From an uncultured bacterium (GTDB taxonomy: Bacteria; Krumholzibacteriota; Krumholzibacteriia; LZORAL124-64-63): 64,000 nt of DNA. Numbering within the stretch: the stretch's first letter is position 1; each line of letters opens with the position of its first letter. The notes beneath the pieces are model-generated. The model saw only the letters and a program-made list of their open reading frames with translations, did no database searches and was not told the origin of the DNA. Of this stretch, positions 17,633-24,816 are shown one piece after another. The stretch spans positions 185,679 to 249,678 of the forward strand of contig CAIWHK010000065.1 of assembly GCA_903912525.1 (NCBI GenBank). Reading direction: 5' to 3'. The position numbers and the translations under genes were made by a program.

Positions 17633-17702
17633 GTTGACCTATCAACCAATTCCGGGGCCGGAATCGGCAGATTCAGGCGTGGCCATTGGTTGATAGGTCA
17701 AC
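17633..17702. promoter_or_regulatory. 18-bp perfect inverted repeat made of two TTGA-N4-TCAA operator-like sites
   Basis: The left arm GTTGACCTATCAACCAAT (17633-17650) and right arm ATTGGTTGATAGGTCAAC (17685-17702) are exact reverse complements with 34 bases between them. Each arm is itself a small dyad, TTGA-N4-TCAA, of the kind bound by MarR-type dimers. The spacer holds two more dyads, ATTCCGG/CCGGAAT around 17648-17663 and GAATC-GGCA-GATTC at 17661-17674. It lies 176 bases upstream of the minus-strand membrane/hyp genes. It may be a pair of operators or a structured RNA; no MarR gene is seen in the window. Confidence 0.6.
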
Positions 17703-17803
17703 GAACTGCCCGCAGATCATGTGTGCCGCCACAGCGCCGCCACAGCACCGACAGGGCGTGCACCGAAGGGGACCTGTTGCGCCGGCGCCACGCAACGCCG
17801 CGC

Positions 17804-18736
17804 CTACTTCCCCCGCGGATCCTCTTCATGCCCGCCGCCGCGCAGCATCAGGCACGCATGCGGCAACTCGGGCAGCAGCGCCGCCATGGCGTCGGCCACC
17901 GCGCCGCGCGAGCCGGGCAGGTTGATGATGAGCGTCCGGCCACGCACGCCGGCGCGACCGCGCGCGAGCATGGCGCGCGGAGTGCGGCGCTGGCCGTGGT
18001 CGCGGACCGCTTCCATGATGCCGGGGGCCTCGCGGTCGAAGACCTCGTCCATGGCCTCGGGCGTCACGTCGCGGGGGCCCAGGCCGGTGCCGCCGGTGGT
18101 GAGGATGAGGTCGAGGTCGCCGGCGTCGGCCCACAGGCGGACGGCCGTCGCGATGGCGGTCGCGTCGTCGGGCACCACCATGACCTCGCGCACCGTGAAG
18201 CCGGCTTCGGCCAGGCGGTCGCGCAGCAGGGCGCCCGACAGGTCCTCCTTGGCGCCGGCGGCGACCGAGTCGCTGGCCACGAGCACCGCGGCGACGAACT
18301 TCGCGGCGGCCATGTCGACCTTGTGGTCGCTCTTGCCGCCGCGCTTCTCGAGCAGGCGCACGGTGTCGATCGACAGCGTGTCGTCGATCATCTTCATCAT
18401 GTCGTAGATGGTCAGCGCGGCGACGGCGGCGCCGGTCATGGCCTCGACCTCGACGCCGGTGCGGTCGACGGCGCGCACCGTGACGTCGATGGTGACCGAA
18501 TCGGCGCTGATCTCGAACTGCGTGTCGACGAGGTCGACGCGGATGGGGTGGCAGTAGGGGATCATCTGCGGTGTCTGCTTGACGGCCAGGGCGGCGGCGG
18601 CGCGGGCCACTTCCAGGGCGTCGCCCTTGGGCAGCGTGCGCTCGCGCAGGTGCGTGAAGGCGTCCGGATGGCCGCGCAGGATGGCGCGGGCCGTGGCGGT
18701 GCGCAGGCTGTCGGGCTTGGGACTGACGTCGATCAT
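17804..18736 (-). CDS. Bifunctional molybdenum cofactor protein MoaC-MoaB/MogA fusion
   Basis: The 310-residue protein joins two molybdopterin enzymes. Residues ~1-145 are MoaC (cyclic pyranopterin monophosphate synthase accessory): MIDVS start, KGD, IPYCHP, the DMMK motif and LLEKRGGKS. Residues ~150-305 are a MoaB/MogA-type molybdopterin-binding domain with TTGGTGLGPRD and INLPGS. Neither catalytic stretch looks broken. Fused moaC-moaB genes occur in several bacteria. No other moa gene lies in the window. Confidence 0.9.
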   Translation of the reverse strand: MIDVSPKPDSLRTATARAILRGHPDAFTHLRERTLPKGDALEVARAAAALAVKQTPQMIPYCHPIRVDLVDTQFEISADSVTIDVTVRAVDRTGVEVEAMTGAAVAALTIYDMMKMIDDTLSIDTVRLLEKRGGKSDHKVDMAAAKFVAAVLVASDSVAAGAKEDLSGALLRDRLAEAGFTVREVMVVPDDATAIATAVRLWADAGDLDLILTTGGTGLGPRDVTPEAMDEVFDREAPGIMEAVRDHGQRRTPRAMLARGRAGVRGRTLIINLPGSRGAVADAMAALLPELPHACLMLRGGGHEEDPRGK

Positions 18737-18859
18737 CAGGGGGCTCCACCGCGGCGGCGCCGGTCCCGACGAACCGCGCGCACGCGCGGCCGCACCGGCG
18801 GAAGGGGCGGTTCGTCCACCTTCCCGCCTGCGGGCGCGCAGGTCAACGGGAAACGGCGG

Positions 18860-19834
18860 CTAGCGGAAGCTCCCCTTGAGTGCGCCCCAGGTCATCGACT
18901 CGATCGGCGTGCTCGCGCTGCGCGGGCCGATGGGCGACGTGCTGACCACGACATCATCGAACAGGACGCCCTGGGCGCCGTGCGTGCCGTGGAAGAACAG
19001 GTTAAGCCACAGGATGCCGACGCGCAGCTGGCTGGTGTTGCGCAGCCACAAGTCGTTCCAGGGGCCCATTTCGACGCCGTCGACCCAGTAGTCCAGCACC
19101 CCGCCGGCGCCGGCCGTGCCCGCCGTGGGCGAGCCGCCGCCCAGCATCATCTCGATGCAGTACCAGCGGCCCGACTGCATCAGCGGGGGCATGACGGTCT
19201 CGCGGTGGCCGGGGATGGTGCAGAACGATTGACCCTCATCCGTGGTGCAGGGGAAACTGTCGCCCCAGCAGGCGCCGTTGGGGTCGACACAGTTCATGTA
19301 CATGCCGGGATAGTAGGCGTAGGCGTTGAAGCGGCCGTTGGCGTAGCCCGGCTCGATCCAGGCGGTGAACCAGTCGGACCCGTTGGGGCGATAGTCGCTG
19401 CGGCCGAGCAGCGCGCGGTCGCCGGCGTGCAATCCCGAGCCGTGCTGCATCGTGAAGAAATCAAAGCCCGCTTCCCACTTCACGTACCACCGCGCATAGA
19501 GCACATCGTACGTGCCCGGCAGCACCTTGGTCAGGTCGGCGCTGCCGCGGCCGGGCGGCACGAACAGGCGCGCCACGTGGTTGCCCGGGATGTTGAACGG
19601 GCCGGGGTCGGCCACCAGCGTGTTGGTGGGCGAGGGGTTGCCGTCCCAGTCATTCCAGAGGCCGAAGTTGCCCTCTTCAAAGCCGGTACAGAACACCGAC
19701 CCGGCCGGCGCGCTGGCGCATTCCGATTGCGCCAGCGCCAGGGCGGGCAGGACGCACGACATGAACGCGGCCAATGCCATAAGGCGGCCGCGTCCGCGAT
19801 GTCCTGTCGTTCCGTACGGTATCTGGTCGTCCAT
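18860..19834 (-). CDS. Secreted LamG-like/polysaccharide-lyase-like protein with WGALK C-terminal peptide
   Basis: The 324-residue protein has a signal peptide (LMALAAFMSCVLPALALA) followed by a jelly-roll-like domain: an opening GFEEGNFGLW, a YARWYVKWEAGFDF strand, a WYCIEMML strand and LDYWVDGVEMG, patterns of concanavalin-like folds and PL14-type lyases. Paired cysteines suggest disulfides. It ends ESMTWGALKGSFR, shared almost exactly with the two lamin-tail proteins at 22.9 and 23.9 kb. ATG 19834 lies after a GGAAGGATCC stretch. Enzymatic activity is not shown; carbohydrate binding is plausible. Confidence 0.75.
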   Translation of the reverse strand: MDDQIPYGTTGHRGRGRLMALAAFMSCVLPALALAQSECASAPAGSVFCTGFEEGNFGLWNDWDGNPSPTNTLVADPGPFNIPGNHVARLFVPPGRGSADLTKVLPGTYDVLYARWYVKWEAGFDFFTMQHGSGLHAGDRALLGRSDYRPNGSDWFTAWIEPGYANGRFNAYAYYPGMYMNCVDPNGACWGDSFPCTTDEGQSFCTIPGHRETVMPPLMQSGRWYCIEMMLGGGSPTAGTAGAGGVLDYWVDGVEMGPWNDLWLRNTSQLRVGILWLNLFFHGTHGAQGVLFDDVVVSTSPIGPRSASTPIESMTWGALKGSFR

Positions 19835-19905
19835 GGATCCTTCCCGAACGCCGATCCCGTCCCGGGACCCCCGCGCCCTCAGGCGCCAATCTAGCACGTT
19901 TCGGG

Positions 19906-20859
19906 CTAGATCCCCTCGAACAACGCCGTCGACAGGTACCGTTCGGCCAGGTCCGGCAGCACCACCACGATGGTCTTGCCGGCAAACGCGTCGTCGAAAG
20001 CCAGGCGCAGCGCCGCCACGACGGCCGCGCCGCACGAGATGCCGACCAGCAGGCCCTCCTCGCGGGCCAGGCGGCGGGCCATGGCGATGGCGTCGTCGCT
20101 GCTGACCTGCTCGACGCGGTCGACCATCTCCAGGTCCAGTGTGTCGGGGATGAACCCGGCGCCGATACCCTGGATCTTGTGCGGCCCGGGCTTGATGGGG
20201 TTGCCCGCCAGCGCCTGGGTGATGACCGGCGATTCGACCGGCTCGACCGCCACCGACAGGATGGCCTTGCCCTTGACCTTCTTGATGAATCGCGAGACGC
20301 CGCTGATGGTGCCGCCGGTGCCCACGCCCGAGACCAGCACGTCGACAGCGCCGTCGGTGTCGTCCCAGATCTCGGGACCCGTCGTCCGGAGGTGGATCTC
20401 GGGATTCGCCGGGTTCTTGAACTGCTGCGGCAGGAACCAGCGCGCCGGGTCAGAGGCGGCGATCTCCTCGGCCCGGGCGATGGCGCCCTTCATGCCCTCG
20501 GGACCGGGCGTCAGCACCAGCGTGGCGCCGAGGGCGGCCAGCACGCGGCGGCGCTCGATGCTCATCGTCTCGGGCATCGTCAACGTGATGGGATAGCCGC
20601 GCGCGGCGGCGACGTAGGCCAGTGCGATGCCGGTGTTGCCGCTCGTGGGCTCGATGATCTCCATGCCCGCCTTGAGCACGCCGCGCTTCTCCGCGTCCCA
20701 GATCATGTTCGCGCCGATGCGGCACTTGACCGAGTAGGCGGGGTTGCGGCCCTCGACCTTGCCCAGCACGATGGCCTTGGCGCCGGCGGTGACACGGTTC
20801 AGGCGGACCAGCGGGGTGTGCCCGATGGATGATGGGTTGTCTTCGTAAATCTTTGCCAC
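19906..20859 (-). CDS. cysK: Cysteine synthase A (O-acetylserine sulfhydrylase)
   Basis: The 317-residue PLP enzyme condenses O-acetylserine with sulfide to make cysteine. The PLP lysine is in [11 protein letters not shown] (~residue 45), the substrate loop is [11 protein letters not shown], and the phosphate-binding loop is [12 protein letters not shown]. Length and motif spacing fit CysK. It is preceded by an Rrf2-family gene 132 bases upstream on the same strand, and a dyad overlaps its -10 box, so it is probably repressed in response to sulfur or iron-sulfur status. Confidence 0.95.
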   Translation of the reverse strand: MAKIYEDNPSSIGHTPLVRLNRVTAGAKAIVLGKVEGRNPAYSVKCRIGANMIWDAEKRGVLKAGMEIIEPTSGNTGIALAYVAAARGYPITLTMPETMSIERRRVLAALGATLVLTPGPEGMKGAIARAEEIAASDPARWFLPQQFKNPANPEIHLRTTGPEIWDDTDGAVDVLVSGVGTGGTISGVSRFIKKVKGKAILSVAVEPVESPVITQALAGNPIKPGPHKIQGIGAGFIPDTLDLEMVDRVEQVSSDDAIAMARRLAREEGLLVGISCGAAVVAALRLAFDDAFAGKTIVVVLPDLAERYLSTALFEGI

Positions 20860-20886
20860 GTAACGACCTCCGATGATGTACTAAAA

Positions 20887-20905
20887 GTCTATCGATATTA
20901 TAGAC
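20887..20905 (-). promoter_or_regulatory. cysK promoter with overlapping Rrf2-type operator
   Basis: On the minus strand a TATAAT -10 (20897-20902) has a TGGACG -35 at a 17-base spacing. The -10 lies in the perfect dyad GTCTAT-N7-ATAGAC (20887-20905), so a bound dimer would block polymerase. Immediately upstream, CCGACAA (20912-20918) and TTGTCGG (20933-20939) form a second inverted pair that could be a hairpin at the end of the Rrf2 transcript. The neighbouring Rrf2 regulator is the obvious candidate to bind here. Confidence 0.6.
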
Positions 20906-20991
20906 ATATTTCCGACAACCGTCCACAGGAAATTGTCGGGCCCGGTCGGGGCGCGTCGCAGAGGCCGCGCAGGAGGCGCGGTGGTGGTGTC

Positions 20992-21453
20992 TCAGATGGA
21001 GAAGTCGGGCGTGCCGCGGCGACGCGCGCGGGCATCGCGCGCACGTTCGACGAGGTCGGCGAGCGTGAGTCCGTCGAGCGTCGCGGAGACGGTGCGCTTG
21101 ACCTCGAGCATCACCAGTCGCGTGCCGCAGGTGTCGAGGTCAGCGCACTCGTCGCAGCGGACGGGGTTCGTGTCGGCGAGGCACGGCAGCGGCGCGATGT
21201 CGCCGTCGAGGATCGCGACCACGCGCGCGAGGGTGATCTCCCCTGCGGGCGCCGCCAGCTGGTAGCCGCCGCCGCGACCGGCGCGACTGGTCAGCACGCC
21301 GCCCTTGCGCAGGGCGACGAGGATCGCCTCGAGGTACTTGCGCGGAATGCGCTCGCGTTCAGCCAGGTCGGCGATGAGCATGGGCTCGCCGCTCGCGTGT
21401 TCGGCGAGGCAACCGAGCGCCTGCAGGGCGTACTTCGTCTTGCGCGAGATCAT
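20992..21453 (-). CDS. Rrf2/IscR-family transcriptional regulator
   Basis: The 153-residue protein has the Rrf2 winged helix (MISRKTKYALQALGCLAEHA, IPRKYLEAIL, GRGGGYQLA) and the iron-sulfur ligand region with cysteines CLADTNPVRCDECADLDTC near residues 90-108. Family members sense [2Fe-2S] status (IscR) or cysteine supply (CymR). Its position 132 bases before cysK, with a dyad over the cysK -10, fits a CymR-like role. The retained cysteines point to a cluster-binding form, so an IscR-like input is also possible. Confidence 0.88.
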   Translation of the reverse strand: MISRKTKYALQALGCLAEHASGEPMLIADLAERERIPRKYLEAILVALRKGGVLTSRAGRGGGYQLAAPAGEITLARVVAILDGDIAPLPCLADTNPVRCDECADLDTCGTRLVMLEVKRTVSATLDGLTLADLVERARDARARRRGTPDFSI

Positions 21454-21624
21454 CGGGAAGATGCTCCGGGCTGTTGCGCCGAACGGCGTCGCCAGTCGGT
21501 GGTCATGTCGTCGTCGCCGACATCATCGATGACGACGTCGCCGAACGCAACGCCATCATCAATGATGTTGCGCTCGCGGGCAAGTCGGCAGCAACGTGAA
21601 TCGCGCGATGGGTTCCGGAAAAGG

Positions 21625-21658
21625 AACGACCCCCAGACGCTTTCGCGCGGGGGTCGTT
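21625..21658 (-). terminator. Intrinsic terminator of the HU gene
   Basis: Ten-base perfect stem AACGACCCCC (21625-21634) / GGGGGTCGTT (21649-21658) with a 14-base loop; on the minus strand it is followed by CCTTTTCC. It lies 48 bases after the HU stop. Confidence 0.8.
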
Positions 21659-21705
21659 GCGATCGAATCAGCCTTGAAAACAGGTGTTTTCGCAGCAAAC
21701 TTCGA

Positions 21706-22071
21706 CTACAGCATGTCCTTGATGGCCTTCATAGGGCGCACACGGACCGTACGGGAAGCCGGACGGGCCTTCTGCTTGACCATCTCGCCGGTGAACGGGT
21801 TCTTCACGAGCTTGCCGCCCGAGACAGCCGGCTTCTTCACCAGGGTCAGCTTCATCAGGCCCAGGTAGTTGAACGAGCCGTGCTTCTTGACGGACTTGGC
21901 CATGATGTCGGTCAGCGTGTCGCACACACCAACGACGTCCTTGCGGGCCAGGCCGGTCTTGGTCGCGATCTCGCGGTAGACCTCGCCCTTGGTGGGCGGC
22001 TTGACACCGACAGGAGCCTTCTTCGCGGGGGCCTTCTTGGCCGCAGCCTTGGTCTTCTTCTTGGTAGCCAT
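21706..22071 (-). CDS. HU-family DNA-binding protein with Lys/Ala-rich N-terminal extension
   Basis: The 121-residue nucleoid protein has the HU/IHF fold in residues ~25-121 (TKGEVYREIATKTGLARKDV, FTGEMV, RVRPMKAIKDML). The first ~24 residues (KKKTKAAAKKAPAKKAP) form a histone-H1-like basic tail, which in related proteins increases DNA bridging. The beta-arm KNPFTGEMVKQKARPASRTVRVRP keeps the Arg residues that enter the minor groove, though the usual NP is KNPFTGE-shifted. A strong AAGGAGG lies 11 bases upstream of ATG. Confidence 0.93.
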   Translation of the reverse strand: MATKKKTKAAAKKAPAKKAPVGVKPPTKGEVYREIATKTGLARKDVVGVCDTLTDIMAKSVKKHGSFNYLGLMKLTLVKKPAVSGGKLVKNPFTGEMVKQKARPASRTVRVRPMKAIKDML

Positions 22072-22936
22072 TGCGCCTGTTCCTCCTTAAGTTGGCGCCG
22101 ACGGAAGCTTGTTACGCTTCCACGAACGGCCGGAATCTAGCGCATATCCGCGCCGAGTGTTACAAAAATCCGCGTCTGCAGGCCATTATTTTGCGATTGC
22201 CGGAACGCGTTCTTTCCCGGCGCGGACCAACAGCGGCCGACCGCGCACGCGTCGCCGCGTGCTTTCGTCCCGTGCGGCCTGCGCGTGGCGGCGTTCCTGC
22301 TCAACATGGCCGTGATCGTCCAGGTCCTCTGGGTGTGCTTGCCGCGGTGAGAACCTGGTGGTGCGGCGCGGCGACTGGGCCGTGTTGGTCGTCGTCGCCT
22401 GTCGCTCCCTGCTCTGCCGGCGTCGTTGCGCGCGCCGACGCGACCGATCTCCAACCGTGCGGCGCCGTGTCCTCCTGTGTTCTCGCCGGTGACACCAAAC
22501 CACGAACACGCTTCGCGGCGTCACCGATGAACGTGACGAGACAATCCGGGCAAGAGACTGCGGGCGCGTCTGTCTGTGGCGCCGCCATGTGATCCGGCCA
22601 GCGGGCGCGGCGGGCATGTCCACCGTCGCCCGCCGCCGGCCAGCGCGAGACGGTGTGGCGACAGCATCCACATGCCCGCCAGCGGGAAATTGCTCCCTCG
22701 GGGCGCGGCGGGAGGCCAGTGGGGCCCCGGACACCTGACGGAACCGCATAACTCTTTGATATTGTGTCACTTGACAGCGCGATGATGAATTGTCATCATC
22801 AAGGCCACTCAAATGTTCATTTCGTGCAAAAATTAGCCCCGCAGCACCAGTTTGGATTGAAAATGAGCAGCGCCTGTGCTAAGATGGATCCCGTCAGACG
22901 TGCGCATTGATTCGCCGTCACAACAAGGAGAGCACG
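22072..22936. other. Long gene-free region between HU and the first lamin-tail gene
   Basis: The first ~70 bases are the HU leader on the minus strand. Bases 22190-22740 are G+C-rich and carry only Arg-rich frames with no start signal or recognised domain; a short minus-strand stretch beginning near 22588 (SCPDCLVTFIGDAAKR) looks protein-like, but no frame continues it, so a decayed gene is possible. From 22745 the DNA turns A+T-rich and holds a GATGATGA-N4-TCATCATC dyad (22781-22800) and the promoter of the lamin-tail gene. Confidence 0.5.
22857..22885 (+). promoter_or_regulatory. Promoter of lamin-tail gene 1 (extended -10) with conserved leader
   Basis: TTGAAA (22857-22862), 17-base spacer, TAAGAT (22880-22885) with an extended TGC (22877-22879). 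Seven bases later comes GTCAGACGTGCGCA (22893-22906), repeated exactly in the leader of the paralogue. The dyad at 22781-22800 lies about 57 bases upstream of the -35 and could bind an activator. Confidence 0.75.
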
Positions 22937-23620
22937 ATGAAAAAGTTTGCGATCGCCCTTGCCATCCTGGCCCTGGCCGCCCCGGCCTTCGCCGTCTCGC
23001 CGAACGTCGTCATCAGCCAGGTGTACGGCGGCGGCGGCAGCACCGCTTCGACCGCGGCCTACAATCAGGACTACGTGGAGCTGTACAACAACAGCGCCGT
23101 CGCCGTGAACATCAGCGGCTGGACCATCCAGTACGGCTCGAACACCGGCAACTGGGGCAGCTCGGCCGCCAACATCTTCACGTTCCCGGTGGGCAGCTTC
23201 ATCGATCCCTGCGGCTACCTGCTGTGCGCGTTCGGCGTGCCCAGCTCCGGCGGCGCGGTCCTTCCGATCGCCGCGGACTACACGCAGCTGACGGGCCCGA
23301 CGATCGCCGCCACCAGCGGCAAGGTCGGCCTGTTCAACGCCGTGAACACCAACCTGGCTTGCGGCGCCGAGATCGCCGGTACCCTGGTTGACAAGCTGTC
23401 GTTCGGCACCGCGAACTGCCCCGAGGGCGTCAACCTCGGCCTTCTGGCCAACACGAACGGCGCCGTCCGCAACGGCGGCGGCACGATCGACACCGACAAC
23501 AACCTGTCGGACTTCGCGATCGTCGCCGGCCTGGTGCCGCACAACCGCGCGTCGACGACCGGCTGCCCGGTGCCTGCCGAGTCGCAGAGCTGGGGCGCGC
23601 TGAAGTCGACCTTCCGGTAG
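22937..23620 (+). CDS. Secreted lamin-tail-domain protein 1 with WGALK C-terminal peptide
   Basis: The 227-residue protein has a clear signal peptide (MKKFAIALAILALAAPAFA) and then a lamin-tail domain (VVISQVYGGGG, DYVELYNN, NISGWTIQYGS), an Ig-like beta-sandwich common on surface and secreted nucleases or adhesins; no enzymatic domain accompanies it here. It ends ESQSWGALKSTFR. It is closely similar to the next gene and has the same length. ATG is preceded by AAGGAG at 22925-22930. Confidence 0.85.
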   Translation: MKKFAIALAILALAAPAFAVSPNVVISQVYGGGGSTASTAAYNQDYVELYNNSAVAVNISGWTIQYGSNTGNWGSSAANIFTFPVGSFIDPCGYLLCAFGVPSSGGAVLPIAADYTQLTGPTIAATSGKVGLFNAVNTNLACGAEIAGTLVDKLSFGTANCPEGVNLGLLANTNGAVRNGGGTIDTDNNLSDFAIVAGLVPHNRASTTGCPVPAESQSWGALKSTFR

Positions 23621-23651
23621 ACTTTAGATTTGCCTGAATTGGGTTTGCCTG

Positions 23652-23717
23652 ACCGTCTGCTGACGGTTTGATGAGACAGCAGGGGCTCCACCTCAGGGTG
23701 GGGCTCCTGCTTTTTTT
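23652..23717 (+). terminator. Conserved 3' hairpin plus intrinsic terminator of lamin-tail gene 1
   Basis: First hairpin ACCGTC-TGCT-GACGGT (23652-23667), then a long G-U-tolerant stem, GCAGGGGCTCCACC paired with GGTGGGGCTCCTGC (23679-23710), followed by seven T (23711-23717). The first hairpin and its flanks are repeated after the paralogue. Confidence 0.85.
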
Positions 23718-23851
23718 CAGGACGGATCGCCGGCTGTCGGGGAAGGGATTGCGGGGCTTCCCGCGCCCCGAAAGGACACCATTGCGGTATTGTATTTTGG
23801 TCCGTTTATTGGCGACTTCATGCAGGATTTAGGCGTCCGAGGGGCGGAATA

Positions 23852-23880
23852 TTGATTGCGAACGGTCCGCATGTTATGAT
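23852..23880 (+). promoter_or_regulatory. Promoter of lamin-tail gene 2 (extended -10) with conserved leader
   Basis: TTGATT (23852-23857), 17-base spacer, TATGAT (23875-23880) with extended TGT (23872-23874). GTCAGACGTGCGCA recurs at 23887-23900, six bases after the -10. Confidence 0.78.
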
Positions 23881-23934
23881 CTGCCGGTCAGACGTGCGCA
23901 CTGTTCCGCTCGTCGCAACGGTAAGGAGAACATC

Positions 23935-24618
23935 ATGAAGAAGATTGGTATCGTTCTGGCCATCCTCGTCCTGGCCTCGCAGGCGTTCGCCGTGAGCGCT
24001 GATGTCCGCATCGCGCAGGTGTACGCCGGCGGCGGCTCCGGCTCCGCCACGGCGTCGTACAAGAAGGACTACGTCGTCCTGTTCAACAACGCCGGCACCG
24101 ACATCAACATCAGCGGTTGGGCCATCGAGTATGGCTCGGCCACGGGCGCTTGGGGCAGTTCCACGGGCAACTATTTCGCGTTCCCGGCCGGCACCTGGAT
24201 CGCTGGCTGCTCCTATCTGCTGGTCACCTGCGGCACGGCCGGTGCTGGCGGCGCGGACCTGCCGATGGCTGACTTCGTGACGCTGAACATCAACGCCGGC
24301 GCGGCTTCCGGCAAGATTGGACTGTTCAACGCGGTGAATTCAAACCTGGCCTGCGGCCTGGAACTCGCCGGCACGCTGGTCGACAAGGTCGCATGGGGCA
24401 CGTCCAACTGCGCCGAGGGCGCTGCGGCCGGCGGCACGGCCGTGGCGACGGCTCTGGTCCGTGGCGGCAACGGCGCGCTGGACACCGACAACAACGCGAC
24501 CGACTTCACGGTCGTCGCGACGCCGGTGCCGTTCTCCCGGGCCACCCCGGCGACGGCCTGCCAGCCGGTGCCGACCGAGACGCAGAACTGGGGCGCCCTG
24601 AAGTCGACCTTCCGGTAG
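23935..24618 (+). CDS. Secreted lamin-tail-domain protein 2 with WGALK C-terminal peptide
   Basis: Also 227 residues: signal peptide MKKIGIVLAILVLASQAFA, lamin-tail domain (VRIAQVYAGGGSGSATASYKKD, NISGWAIEYGS), conserved cysteines shared with its paralogue (CSYLL, CGLELAG, NCAEG) and C terminus ETQNWGALKSTFR. Shared promoter, leader and terminator blocks show tandem duplication, while sequence differences in the middle show they have diverged. AAGGAG precedes ATG at 23923-23928. Function unknown; likely surface or released. Confidence 0.85.
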   Translation: MKKIGIVLAILVLASQAFAVSADVRIAQVYAGGGSGSATASYKKDYVVLFNNAGTDINISGWAIEYGSATGAWGSSTGNYFAFPAGTWIAGCSYLLVTCGTAGAGGADLPMADFVTLNINAGAASGKIGLFNAVNSNLACGLELAGTLVDKVAWGTSNCAEGAAAGGTAVATALVRGGNGALDTDNNATDFTVVATPVPFSRATPATACQPVPTETQNWGALKSTFR

Positions 24619-24638
24619 ACTAGACTTGGGTTTGCCTG

Positions 24639-24704
24639 ACCGTCTGCTGACGGTTTGATGAGACAGCAGGGGCTCCACTTCGCGGTGGGGCCCCTGTTCC
24701 TTTT
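24639..24704 (+). terminator. Conserved 3' hairpin plus terminator of lamin-tail gene 2
   Basis: ACCGTC-TGCT-GACGGT (24639-24654) then CAGGGGCTCCAC/GTGGGGCCCCTG (24667-24696) and a T-rich tail (TTCCTTTT). Same layout as after gene 1, but with a shorter second stem and a weaker T-tract. Confidence 0.8.
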
Positions 24705-24816
24705 GGGGCCCGATTAGATGTCCATTCTCAATTGAAATTACTTGATCAGCGACTTGACTCGAGGCGCGCCAAAAAGGATCATGGCGCCTGAAAAACGCTG
24801 AACCTGGGAGAACCGC

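Larger units (their letters stand above)
17458..17803. other. Gene-free spacer upstream of the small membrane protein/hyp operon
   Basis: This 346-base gap holds palindrome copy 7, a long inverted repeat of two operator-like sites (17633-17702) and a degenerate palindrome (TTGCGCCGGCGCCA, 17777-17790). No gene is supported. It is the 5' region of the hyp-side transcript and the 3' end of moaCB. Confidence 0.6.
23621..23934. other. Spacer between the two lamin-tail genes
   Basis: This 314-base gap holds the paired hairpins of gene 1 (23652-23717), about 130 bases with nothing recognised, and the promoter and leader of gene 2. The 3' block and the leader are both copies of those flanking the partner gene, so the duplication unit covered the gene plus its control regions. 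Confidence 0.7.

Noticed and set aside
17777..17790. Further palindrome copy (TTGCGCCGGCGCCA)
   Set aside because: Only the left arm and centre match; symmetry is broken, so it is not counted among intact copies.
17354..19894. An 846-codon plus-strand frame across moaCB and the LamG-like gene
   Set aside because: It crosses palindromes and two real minus-strand genes; no recognisable domain.
22186..22812. A 208-codon minus-strand frame in the gap upstream of the lamin-tail genes
   Set aside because: Arg/Ser/Gln-rich with no domain, no ribosome site, and it crosses the dyad and A+T-rich promoter region of the plus-strand gene.
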